Shown in pieces: positions 16,767 to 24,121 of a stretch of DNA of 48,820 bases; positions within the stretch are counted from its first letter, which is position 1, and each line of letters opens with the position of its first letter. The notes under the pieces are model-generated. The model did not search any database. It had not been told where the DNA came from and saw only the letters and a list, made by a program, of their open reading frames with translations. The stretch is from Nostoc foliaceum FACHB-393 (lineage in GTDB: Bacteria > Cyanobacteriota > Cyanobacteriia > Cyanobacteriales > Nostocaceae): contig NZ_JACJTD010000051.1 of assembly GCF_014698505.1 (NCBI RefSeq), positions 1 through 48,820 of the forward strand, read 5' to 3'. Both the position numbers and the translations under genes were made by a program.

Positions 16767-18104
16767 GTGGGAAACAAAATACAATTCATAGATAGGCTGC
16801 GACTAGGTTTCGCGGTGTCAGTGGCAAAAAGTGTAACTTTTATAGTGCGATCGCTGCGTCTAGGTGCTGCTAGTGTATTACCAGGCTCGATTGCTCGTCG
16901 CATTGAACCCCGACTTTTACAATTATTGAGTCAGCAAGTTAAAAACGGGGTGATTTTAATTGTTGGTACTAATGGCAAAACCACTACAGCGCTGCTTTTA
17001 TGCACAATCCTAGAACGCAAGGGTTTTCGTGTCACTCATAATTCTACAGGTGCAAATCTCGAAAATGGCTTGATGACGGCGCTGTTAGAAAGCACCAACT
17101 TACTAGGCACGCTAAATACTGATTACGCCATTTTAGAAGTTGATGAAAATATTGTACCAAGAGTATTAGCGCCACTCCAGCCGCGAATTATTCTTTGTTT
17201 AAACTTGTTCCGCGACCAACTCGATAGGTACGGCGAAGTAGATACAATTAGTAAACGTTGGACAAAAGTTATTTCTACGCTACCAGCAGAAACCGTGGTA
17301 ATTCCTAATGCTGATGACCCAACTTTATCTAACCTTGGTCAGCAGTTACCCCAACGGGTATTATTCTTTGGCTTGAATGAACCAGAACATTATTTAGAAG
17401 CAATTCCTCACGCTGTTGATTCTATTTATTGTCCCAAATGTGGACATTCTCTAGATTACAAAGGTGTTTATTTGTCTCATTTGGGAGATTTTACTTGTCC
17501 CAAGTGTGGTTTTAGTAAAAGTAAACCGACTCTAGAAAGTAGTGAATGGTCGCAAATTCTGGTTGGTTTGTACAACAAATACAATACTTTAGCTGCTGCT
17601 ACTGCGGCTATTGAGTTGGGAGTTGATGAAGTAACAATCAGAGATACTATTAATACCTTTCAAGCGGCTTTTGGTCGTGCTGAAGATTTAGTAATTAATG
17701 GTAAACGCGTGCGGATATTGTTATCAAAAAATCCTGTGGGGACGAATGAAACCATTCGCGTAGTTACTCAAAGCACAGATAAAACCACACTGCTAGTATT
17801 GAACGATCGCACGCCCGATGGCACTGATGTATCCTGGATTTGGGACGTAGATACCGAGAAATTAGTCGAACGCGGCGGGACTTTAGTAGTGAGTGGCGAT
17901 CGCGTCTACGATATGGCACTACGTCTACGTTACAGTCAAGAGTCCCCTGACAGTAACTTAAATTTAATTGTCGAAGAAGATTTGCGACAAGCGATCGCAA
18001 CTGCATTAGAGCATACACCAGAGAATGAAACTCTGCACATTCTGCCCACCTACTCAGCCATGTTAGAAGTGCGAGAAGTTCTAACTGGGCGGAAAATTCT
18101 TTAA
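16767..18104 (+). CDS. murT: Lipid II isoglutaminyl synthase, MurT subunit
   Basis: Mur-ligase-like subunit of the MurT-GatD complex that amidates the alpha-carboxyl of D-Glu in lipid II stem peptides. The P-loop GTNGKTT is at residues 67-73. The Mur ligase middle domain follows (DYAILEVDENIVPRVL, LCLNLFRDQLDRYGEVDT), interrupted by a Cys4 zinc ribbon CPKC...CPKC (Cys222, 225, 244, 247), then the C-terminal DUF1727-type domain (FGRAEDLVINGKRVRILLSK). It starts at GTG 16767. It precedes gatD by 90 nt; the pairing of the two supports both assignments. Length (445 aa) is normal. Confidence 0.9.
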   Translation: MGNKIQFIDRLRLGFAVSVAKSVTFIVRSLRLGAASVLPGSIARRIEPRLLQLLSQQVKNGVILIVGTNGKTTTALLLCTILERKGFRVTHNSTGANLENGLMTALLESTNLLGTLNTDYAILEVDENIVPRVLAPLQPRIILCLNLFRDQLDRYGEVDTISKRWTKVISTLPAETVVIPNADDPTLSNLGQQLPQRVLFFGLNEPEHYLEAIPHAVDSIYCPKCGHSLDYKGVYLSHLGDFTCPKCGFSKSKPTLESSEWSQILVGLYNKYNTLAAATAAIELGVDEVTIRDTINTFQAAFGRAEDLVINGKRVRILLSKNPVGTNETIRVVTQSTDKTTLLVLNDRTPDGTDVSWIWDVDTEKLVERGGTLVVSGDRVYDMALRLRYSQESPDSNLNLIVEEDLRQAIATALEHTPENETLHILPTYSAMLEVREVLTGRKIL

Positions 18105-18163
18105 ATTTGGTAGTGGGAATGAGAGAAATTTTTCCCATTACCCAGTTCCCAACACCTAATCCA

Positions 18164-18198
18164 ATTACGAATTACGAATTACGAATTACGAATTATGA
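18164..18198. repeat. ATTACGA heptamer array running into the gatD start codon
   Basis: Four perfect ATTACGA units (18164-18191) are followed by ATTATGA (18192-18198). In that fifth copy the C-to-T change creates the ATG (18195) used as the gatD start. Confidence 0.75.
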
Positions 18199-19019
18199 AT
18201 GTGAGTTCTCAAAATTTAGAATTAACAATTGGTTGGTTGTACCCAACCCTGATGAGTACCTATGGCGATCGCGGTAATGTAATTACTATAGAACGTCGCG
18301 CTCAGTGGCGGGGATACGATGTTAAAGTGTTACCCCTGGATCAAAATGCTACAGCCGCAGATATTAAAACTGTAGATGTCATAGTCGGTGGTGGCGCACA
18401 AGATCGTCAGCAAGAAATTGTCATGCGTGATTTGCAAGGTGCGAAAGCTGACGCGATGCGCGAAAAAATCGAAAATGGAACACCAGGAGTATTTACTTGT
18501 GGTTCACCCCAATTACTCGGACATTATTATGAACCAGGTTTGGGACAACGGATTGAAGGTTTAGGAATCCTCGATTTAGTTTCCGTGCATCCTGGTGATA
18601 ATACTAAGCGCTGTATTGGTAACTTGGTAATTGAAGTGACAGCTTCACGTCTAGCGCGAGATTTAAAAGAGATGACGGGTAGCACACCGTATTTAGTAGG
18701 CTTTGAAAATCACGGCGGACGTACAAAACTGGGGAAAGTGGAAGCATTGGGGCGAGTGGTGTACGGTTTGGGAAATAATGGTGAAGATGGGACAGAAGGA
18801 GCATTTTATCAGAATGCGATCGCTACTTATTCCCACGGCCCTTTATTACCGAAAAATCCTTTTGTCGCCGATTGGTTAATTCAAACAGCGTTGCGGCTAA
18901 AGTATCAGCAGGAAATTACCTTAAAACCTTTTGACGATAGCCTCGCTGCACAAGCACGAGAAGCGATGTTTAAGCGATTGAAAGTGAGTTTACCTGCTGC
19001 GGCTGCGGCGAAAGTTTAA
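18195..19019 (+). CDS. gatD: Lipid II isoglutaminyl synthase, GatD glutaminase subunit
   Basis: CobB/CobQ-like glutamine amidotransferase that supplies ammonia to MurT. Core motifs: IGWLYPTLMSTYGDRGNV at the N-terminus, VIVGGGAQDRQQ, the nucleophile Cys102 in GVFTCGSPQLLG, FENHGGRT, and catalytic His214 in TYSHGPLLPKNP. The usual GICGGFQLLG motif is altered to FTCGSPQLLG. ATG 18195 lies inside a degenerate repeat copy, and the conserved part begins about residue 10, so the native start may have been replaced by the repeat. It forms an operon-like pair with murT. Confidence 0.88.
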   Translation: MNVSSQNLELTIGWLYPTLMSTYGDRGNVITIERRAQWRGYDVKVLPLDQNATAADIKTVDVIVGGGAQDRQQEIVMRDLQGAKADAMREKIENGTPGVFTCGSPQLLGHYYEPGLGQRIEGLGILDLVSVHPGDNTKRCIGNLVIEVTASRLARDLKEMTGSTPYLVGFENHGGRTKLGKVEALGRVVYGLGNNGEDGTEGAFYQNAIATYSHGPLLPKNPFVADWLIQTALRLKYQQEITLKPFDDSLAAQAREAMFKRLKVSLPAAAAAKV

Positions 19020-19035
19020 CCTAAGTTCGCTGATT

Positions 19036-19078
19036 AAGCCTCTCTCCGTGTCGGGGAGAGGTTTGGAGAGGGGTCAAA
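19036..19078. repeat. CTCTCTCC/GGAGAGG repeat, copy A
   Basis: A stem of CCTCTCTCCGTGTCGGGGAG form is followed by GGTTTGGAGAGGGGTC. A sister copy lies at about 19838-19874, before the second Uma2 gene, so the duplication that made the two genes seems to have included this leader, or the repeat inserted twice. Confidence 0.55.
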
Positions 19079-19104
19079 TTTGACATCAAGCAAGAGGGCA
19101 AAGT

Positions 19105-19728
19105 ATGACTCAAGCCTTACGCCAACTAGTACCATTTGATGAATTTATCGCTTGGTATCCCGAATCTTCAGACAGGCATTATGAACTACATGATGGGGTA
19201 ATTGTTGAAATGCCTAAGCCAAGAGGGAAGCACTCAGAGATAGCGGGGTTTATAAATGGTTCTTTGTTTATTGAAATCACTCGTTTGTCCATTCCTTGTT
19301 TTATTCCTAAAGAATGCGTCATCAAATCACTTAACACTGATTCAGGTTATGAACCAGATGTAATCGTTCTTGATAGACAAGCTGTTAGGGATGAACCTCG
19401 TTGGAAAAAAGAATCTATCATCACGCTGGGTAGTTCCGTCAAGTTGGTTGTAGAAGTTGTTTCAACTAACTGGAGTGATGATTATGCTTTGAAGCTAGAA
19501 GATTACGAGTCTTTGGGTATTCCTGAATATTGGATTGTAGACTATCTAGGTTTAGGTGGTAGGCGCTTTATTGGTAATTCTAAACAACCAACTATCTCGA
19601 TTTACCAAATAATTGAAGGTGAGTATCAAGTTAAGCAATTTAGGGGAAATGACCGCATTCAGTCGCTAGCGTTCCCAGAGTTGAATTTAACTGCTGAACA
19701 GATTTTTCAAGCTGGAGAAGTCGCGTAA
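19105..19728 (+). CDS. Uma2 family (DUF820) putative endonuclease, copy 1
   Basis: 207-aa protein of the Uma2/DUF820 family, abundant in cyanobacteria and placed in the PD-(D/E)XK nuclease superfamily; its biological role is not established. Seen: FDEFIAWYPESSDRHYELHDGVIVEM, the acidic YEPDVIVLD motif, the VKLVVEVVSTNW strand with a Glu, and the ending PEYWIVDYLGLGGRRFIG. These correspond to the D...ExK-like catalytic layout. A GAGAGGTTTGGAGAGG repeat precedes it. A paralogue follows 203 nt downstream, probably by tandem duplication. Confidence 0.85.
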   Translation: MTQALRQLVPFDEFIAWYPESSDRHYELHDGVIVEMPKPRGKHSEIAGFINGSLFIEITRLSIPCFIPKECVIKSLNTDSGYEPDVIVLDRQAVRDEPRWKKESIITLGSSVKLVVEVVSTNWSDDYALKLEDYESLGIPEYWIVDYLGLGGRRFIGNSKQPTISIYQIIEGEYQVKQFRGNDRIQSLAFPELNLTAEQIFQAGEVA

Positions 19729-19789
19729 TTTAGGTGGCTAATGCTTAAATTTTTATCTATAGCGCTTCTGGGTTGAGTGCAAGACAGAC

Positions 19790-19874
19790 CTAACCCCCAA
19801 CCCCTTCCCTACAAGGGAAGGGGAGTAATATTCAAAGCCTCTCTCCTAAAAGGAGAGAGGTTTGGAGAGAGGTC
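19790..19874. repeat. CCCCTTCCC/GGGAAGGGG hairpin and CTCTCTCC repeat, copy B
   Basis: CCCCTTCCCTACAAGGGAAG is a strong hairpin of a dispersed form common in Nostocales. It is followed by CCTCTCTCCTAAAAGGAGAG and GTTTGGAGAGAGGTC, the counterpart of the repeat before the first Uma2 gene. Confidence 0.6.
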
Positions 19875-19931
19875 AAAGTGTATTGCATTCATAGATTGAG
19901 GTTTTACTTAACGCTAAAGTAAGAGGAAAAT

Positions 19932-20555
19932 ATGACTCAAACCTTACGCAAACTAGTAACATTTGATGAATTTATCTCTTGGTATCCAGAAAACTCACAA
20001 CGACGCTATGAACTGCATGACGGAGTAATTGTAGAAATGGCTCCTCCCACAGGTGAAAATGAACAGATTGTTGGATTTTTAGTTGGGGAAATAGTTACAG
20101 AATACAAACGTTTAAAACTACCTTATTTCATTCCCAAAACAGCATTCATGAAACCGAATCAGAGCGAAGCAGCTTACTCACCAGATGTACTGTTGTTGAA
20201 TAACTCTAATTTAGTCAATGAACCTCTGTGGAAAAAAGAATCTACTGTAAGCCAAGCGGCATCAATTCCTTTAGTAATTGAAGTGGTAAGTACCAACTGG
20301 CGAGATGACTATTTTACCAAAGCAGGTAAATACGAGGAGGTCGGAATACCTGAATATTGGATTGTAGATTATCTAGGTTTAGGTGGTAGGCGCTTTATTG
20401 GCAATCCTAAACAACCAACTATCTCGATTTACCAATTAATTGAAGGTGAGTATCAAGTTAGGCAATTTCGGGGAAGCGATCGCATTCAGTCGCCAGCGTT
20501 CCCAGAGTTGAATTTAACTGCTGAACAGATTTTTCGGGCTGGAGAAGTCGCGTAA
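19932..20555 (+). CDS. Uma2 family (DUF820) putative endonuclease, copy 2
   Basis: 207-aa paralogue of the preceding gene with identical length. The N-terminal ~35 residues and the C-terminal ~70 residues (from IPEYWIVDYLGLGGRRFIGN to the end) are nearly identical to copy 1. The middle (residues ~40-120) is much more divergent, though the acidic YSPDVLLLN-type and VIEVVSTNW motifs are kept; in the first of these the family Asp is retained. The uneven similarity suggests gene conversion at the ends or diversifying change in the middle. It is followed directly by a 21-bp tandem repeat that stays open in the same frame after the stop. Confidence 0.85.
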   Translation: MTQTLRKLVTFDEFISWYPENSQRRYELHDGVIVEMAPPTGENEQIVGFLVGEIVTEYKRLKLPYFIPKTAFMKPNQSEAAYSPDVLLLNNSNLVNEPLWKKESTVSQAASIPLVIEVVSTNWRDDYFTKAGKYEEVGIPEYWIVDYLGLGGRRFIGNPKQPTISIYQLIEGEYQVRQFRGSDRIQSPAFPELNLTAEQIFRAGEVA

Positions 20556-20581
20556 ACAAGGGCTAAAGAAGTAAAAGAGTC

Positions 20582-20717
20582 ATCAAAGACTCGTCCGCGA
20601 GTATCAAAGACTCATCCACGAGTATCAAAGACTCGTCCGCGAGTATCAAAGACTCATCGGCGAGTATCAAAGACTCATTAACGAAGTTCTGAGCCTCATT
20701 AATGAGTATCAAAGACT
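20582..20717. repeat. 21-bp direct tandem repeat (ATCAAAGACTCGTCCGCGAGT type)
   Basis: Five near-perfect 21-bp units begin ATCAAAGACTCRTC (20582, 20603, 20624, 20645, 20666). A degenerate unit and a last partial unit (ATCAAAGACTAG at 20707) follow. Each unit contains a small inverted motif, ACTCG...CGAGT, and the degenerate unit contains TCATTAATGA. The period is a multiple of three. Confidence 0.85.
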
Positions 20718-21066
20718 AGTTGACAAGGCAATCTGAACCATTGGGAATGATAAATTATTTTTAGATTCAGTAAAAATTATTAGCACTCGTGTAGTGTTAC
20801 ACAGGATAGTAGATTGCTTTGATATCTTGCAGCATTCTTAATTAGCACCTACTTCCGCCTGGAACTCGAATTTGCTTTCTTATAGCGAAAGTCTACTCAA
20901 TGTGGACTAAAATCCAAGTCTGGAAAGAATTTAGCCCTCTTAAGAGGACTTTCTCTATCAGCCAGAGGTTTCTAAACTGCGGCGGTTGTTGGGATTAGTG
21001 CAAAATATTAGTGGTTGCGAAATTGTCCAGCGAATCAGGGGCATTACATATAACTTTCGTTAACAG
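20718..21066. other. Intergenic leader of the LRR-ROCO-TIR gene
   Basis: About 350 bp with no gene supported. A 37-codon open stretch without a start (20955-21063, containing YQPEVSKLRRLLGLVQNIS) might be a remnant but could be chance. The promoter of the downstream gene should lie here. Confidence 0.4.
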
Positions 21067-21078
21067 GTGAACCTCAGT

Positions 21079-23988
21079 ATGGCAAATACGCCTCAACGTT
21101 TCCTTAAAAAAATACGAGAAGCGAAAGAGAAACAGCTTAAAAAATTAGATTTAAGCAATGATTGGAATACTGATGACAAGGAAAAATTAACAGAGATTCC
21201 TGCTGAGGTGTTTGAACTGGAATGGTTGGAGGTTTTGGATTTAAGCAAAAACAAATTAACGACGCTGCCAGAAGTGATCGCCCGTCTGCAACAACTCACC
21301 TCCCTGGATTTAGGCAACAACCAATTAAAGACACTGCCAGAAGCCATCACCCGCCTGCAACAACTCACTACCCTGGATTTAAGCAAAAACAAATTAACGA
21401 CGCTGCCAGAAACGATCGCCCGCCTGCAACAACTCACTACCCTAGATTTAAGGAGCAACCAATTAACGATGCTACCAGAAGCGATCGCCTGCCTGCAACA
21501 ACTCACTACCCTGGATTTAAGGAGCAACCAATTAACGACGCTGCCAGAAGCGATCGCCCGCCTGCAACAACTCACTACTCTGGATTTAAGGAGCAACCAA
21601 TTAACGATGCTGCCAGAAGCGATCGCCCGCCTGCAACAACTCACTACCCTGTATTTAAGCAGCAACCAATTAACGACGCTACCAGAAGCGATCGCCTGCC
21701 TGCAACAACTCACTACCCTGGATTTAAGGAGCAACCAATTAACGACGCTACCAGAAGCGATCGCCTGCCTGCAACAACTCACTACCCTGGATTTAAGCGA
21801 AAACCAATTAACGACGCTGCCAGAAGCGATCGCTAGCCTGCAACAACTCACTTACCTGTATTTAAGCCACAACAAATTAACGACGCTGCCAGAAGCGATC
21901 GCCCGCCTGCAACAACTCACTTACCTAAATTTAAGCGAAAACCAATTAACGACGCTGCCAGAAGCGATCGCCAGCCTGCAACAACTCACTTACCTGGATT
22001 TAAGCTATAATCCCATCGAAAAGCCACCACTAGAAATTGTTGCAAAAGGTACTAAGGCGATTAAGAATTATTTCCGGCAACTGAAAGCAGAAGGCACAGA
22101 TTATATATATGAAGCGAAGTTACTCATTATCGGCGAAGGCGGAGCAGGGAAAACAACACTGGCGAAAAAGATTGAAGATCCAAATTATGAACTCCGAGAG
22201 GAAGACTCTACCAAGGGAATTGAGGTTATCCAGTGGCGTTTCCCAATGGAAAATGGGCGAAAATTTCGAGTCAACATCTGGGACTTTGGGGGACAAGAGA
22301 TTTACCATGCTACTCACCAGTTTTTCCTTACCAACCGTTCACTCTATGCCCTAGTAGCAGATAATCGCAAGGAAGATACCAATTTCCACTATTGGCTGAA
22401 TGTGGTGGAACTGTTCAGCGATAACAGTCCGCTACTGATCATCAAAAATGAGAAGCTAAAACATCCTTGGGAGATTAATGAACCCCAGTTGCGGGGGCAG
22501 TTTGCTAATTTGAAGGAGATTTTACCAACCAACCTTGCTAACAACACAGGTTTAGAACAAGTTTTACAAAAAATCAAGCATTACGTTCAAAACCTGCCCC
22601 ATATTGGTAGTCCGCTCCCAAGAACCTGGGTTAGAGTCCGGGAAGCTTTGGAGAGTGACGCACGCAATTATATCGGCTTGGATGAATACCTGAATATCTG
22701 CCAACAAAATGGGTTCACCGAAAGAAATGACAAGTTGCAGTTGAGCAGCTATCTGCACGATTTGGGAGTATGCTTGCACTTCCAGCAAGACTCACTTTTG
22801 AACAAGACTGTCATCCTCAAACCCAAGTGGGGAACTGATGCAGTCTACAAAGTGCTGGATAATGAAGAAGTGATTCGTAACCTGGGCAATTTCACCCGAT
22901 CTGATTTGGCAAACATCTGGTATGAAGACGAATACGCCACGATGCATGATGAACTTTTACGCCTGATGATCAACTTCAAGCTGTGCTACGAAATTCCTAG
23001 AAGCCAAGGAAGGTATATTGCCCCACAACTGCTATCTCCCGATCAACCCTCCTATCAATGGAATGAAACCAATAACCTGATACTGCGTTACACTTACGAG
23101 TTCATGCCCAAGGGCATCATCACCCAGTTAATTGTCCTCATGCATGAGTCGATTAATGAACAACAATGTATCTGGAAAAGCGGTCTTGTTCTGAGCAAAG
23201 ACGAAACCAAGGCAGAGGTGATTGAATATTACGGCAAACGGGAGATTAAGATTCGAGTTTCAGGTCGTCACAAAAGAGATTTAATGACGATAGTTACACA
23301 TGAACTTGATAAAATTCATGACTCGTACAAGCGACTAAAGTACAACAAGTTAATTCCCTGTAATTGTGTTACTTGCAAAGATAGCCAAGAGCCACATTTT
23401 TATAAGCTTGAAAATTTAAGAAATCGCCTTGCTAAACAAAAATATGATGTTGAATGTGATATTAGCTATGAAAAAGCGAATGTTTTGAGTTTAATTGATG
23501 ATGTGATAGATAAAGATAAAGAGAGCTTGCTTGTAGAGCATTTAGGGGTTGAAGTTTTCATCAGCTATAGTCATCAAGATCAGGAATGGCTTACCAAACT
23601 TCAGAAACACCTCAAACCAATAATTCGCAACCAAAATCTGCTTGTGTGGGACGATACCAAAATACAAGCTGGTGCTGAGTGGAGTAAAGAAATTGAAAAT
23701 GCTTTAGCAGCAGCAAAAATAGCAGTATTGTTGGTTAGCCCTAACTTTCTAGCATCAGACTTTATTCACGAGAATGAGTTACCCCCATTATTGAATGCGG
23801 CACAAGCTAAAGGACTCACGATTATTTGGATACCGTTGAGTTCTAGCAACTATGAAGAAACAGAAATTGAAAAGTATCAATCAGCGCACCCTCCCAATCA
23901 ACCTTTAGATAGCCTGAACGCATCAGAAGAGAATAAAGCTTGGGTGAATATCTGTAAGAAGATCAAAGCAGCAGCAATCTCTCGGTAA
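21079..23988 (+). CDS. LRR-Roc-COR-TIR (ROCO family) protein
   Basis: About 969-aa multidomain GTPase. From the GTG at 21067 the numbering is: a basic N-terminus (1-50); about twelve 23-residue leucine-rich repeats of LTTLPEAIARLQQLTTLDLS type (54-328); a Roc Ras-like domain with P-loop GEGGAGKTT (356-364), switch motif DFGGQE (406-411) and a degenerate G4 (NEKL in place of NKxD); a COR-type region (~500-760, with YLHDLGVCLHF); and a C-terminal TIR domain (828-970) with FISYSHQDQEWL, WDDTKIQAGAEW and SPNFLASDF followed by Glu902 and Glu904, candidates for the NADase catalytic Glu. ATG 21079 or GTG 21067 can start it. In bacteria, TIR and STAND/ROCO architectures often act in antiphage defence or regulated cell death; that role is inference. 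Confidence 0.9.
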   Translation: MANTPQRFLKKIREAKEKQLKKLDLSNDWNTDDKEKLTEIPAEVFELEWLEVLDLSKNKLTTLPEVIARLQQLTSLDLGNNQLKTLPEAITRLQQLTTLDLSKNKLTTLPETIARLQQLTTLDLRSNQLTMLPEAIACLQQLTTLDLRSNQLTTLPEAIARLQQLTTLDLRSNQLTMLPEAIARLQQLTTLYLSSNQLTTLPEAIACLQQLTTLDLRSNQLTTLPEAIACLQQLTTLDLSENQLTTLPEAIASLQQLTYLYLSHNKLTTLPEAIARLQQLTYLNLSENQLTTLPEAIASLQQLTYLDLSYNPIEKPPLEIVAKGTKAIKNYFRQLKAEGTDYIYEAKLLIIGEGGAGKTTLAKKIEDPNYELREEDSTKGIEVIQWRFPMENGRKFRVNIWDFGGQEIYHATHQFFLTNRSLYALVADNRKEDTNFHYWLNVVELFSDNSPLLIIKNEKLKHPWEINEPQLRGQFANLKEILPTNLANNTGLEQVLQKIKHYVQNLPHIGSPLPRTWVRVREALESDARNYIGLDEYLNICQQNGFTERNDKLQLSSYLHDLGVCLHFQQDSLLNKTVILKPKWGTDAVYKVLDNEEVIRNLGNFTRSDLANIWYEDEYATMHDELLRLMINFKLCYEIPRSQGRYIAPQLLSPDQPSYQWNETNNLILRYTYEFMPKGIITQLIVLMHESINEQQCIWKSGLVLSKDETKAEVIEYYGKREIKIRVSGRHKRDLMTIVTHELDKIHDSYKRLKYNKLIPCNCVTCKDSQEPHFYKLENLRNRLAKQKYDVECDISYEKANVLSLIDDVIDKDKESLLVEHLGVEVFISYSHQDQEWLTKLQKHLKPIIRNQNLLVWDDTKIQAGAEWSKEIENALAAAKIAVLLVSPNFLASDFIHENELPPLLNAAQAKGLTIIWIPLSSSNYEETEIEKYQSAHPPNQPLDSLNASEENKAWVNICKKIKAAAISR
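21226..21984 (+). repeat. 69-bp coding tandem repeat (11 LRR units)
   Basis: Eleven consecutive 69-bp units encode the 23-aa LRR. Most differ by only a few bases (for example CTGCCAGAAGCGATCGCCCG recurs), and nearly every unit carries a GCGATCGC HIP1 octamer. A twelfth, diverged unit follows. Such nucleotide identity implies recent expansion or ongoing recombination. Confidence 0.9.
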
Positions 23989-24121
23989 AAGATAGAGAAG
24001 ATTTTCTCTCGGTAGTGATGTGTGAAAACGCTGTCTTTGCTCTTAGATGCAAGGTTTGTCTTGATTAGGGATGCTGAAAGTAAAGTTTTTGGTGTGCAAA
24101 CGATCGCACCACCCCAACATA

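Noticed and set aside
20582..20717. Direct repeats resembling a CRISPR array
   Set aside because: The 21-bp units are contiguous with no unique spacers and no cas genes are present; it is a minisatellite.
20955..21063. 37-codon open stretch before the LRR-ROCO gene
   Set aside because: No start codon, no recognisable family, and a length expected by chance.
21093..21851. 252-codon open frame on the minus strand
   Set aside because: It is the antisense shadow of the 69-bp LRR repeat (itself a repeating VVSCCRRAIASGSVVNWLLL-type peptide) and exists only because the repeat lacks stops in that frame.
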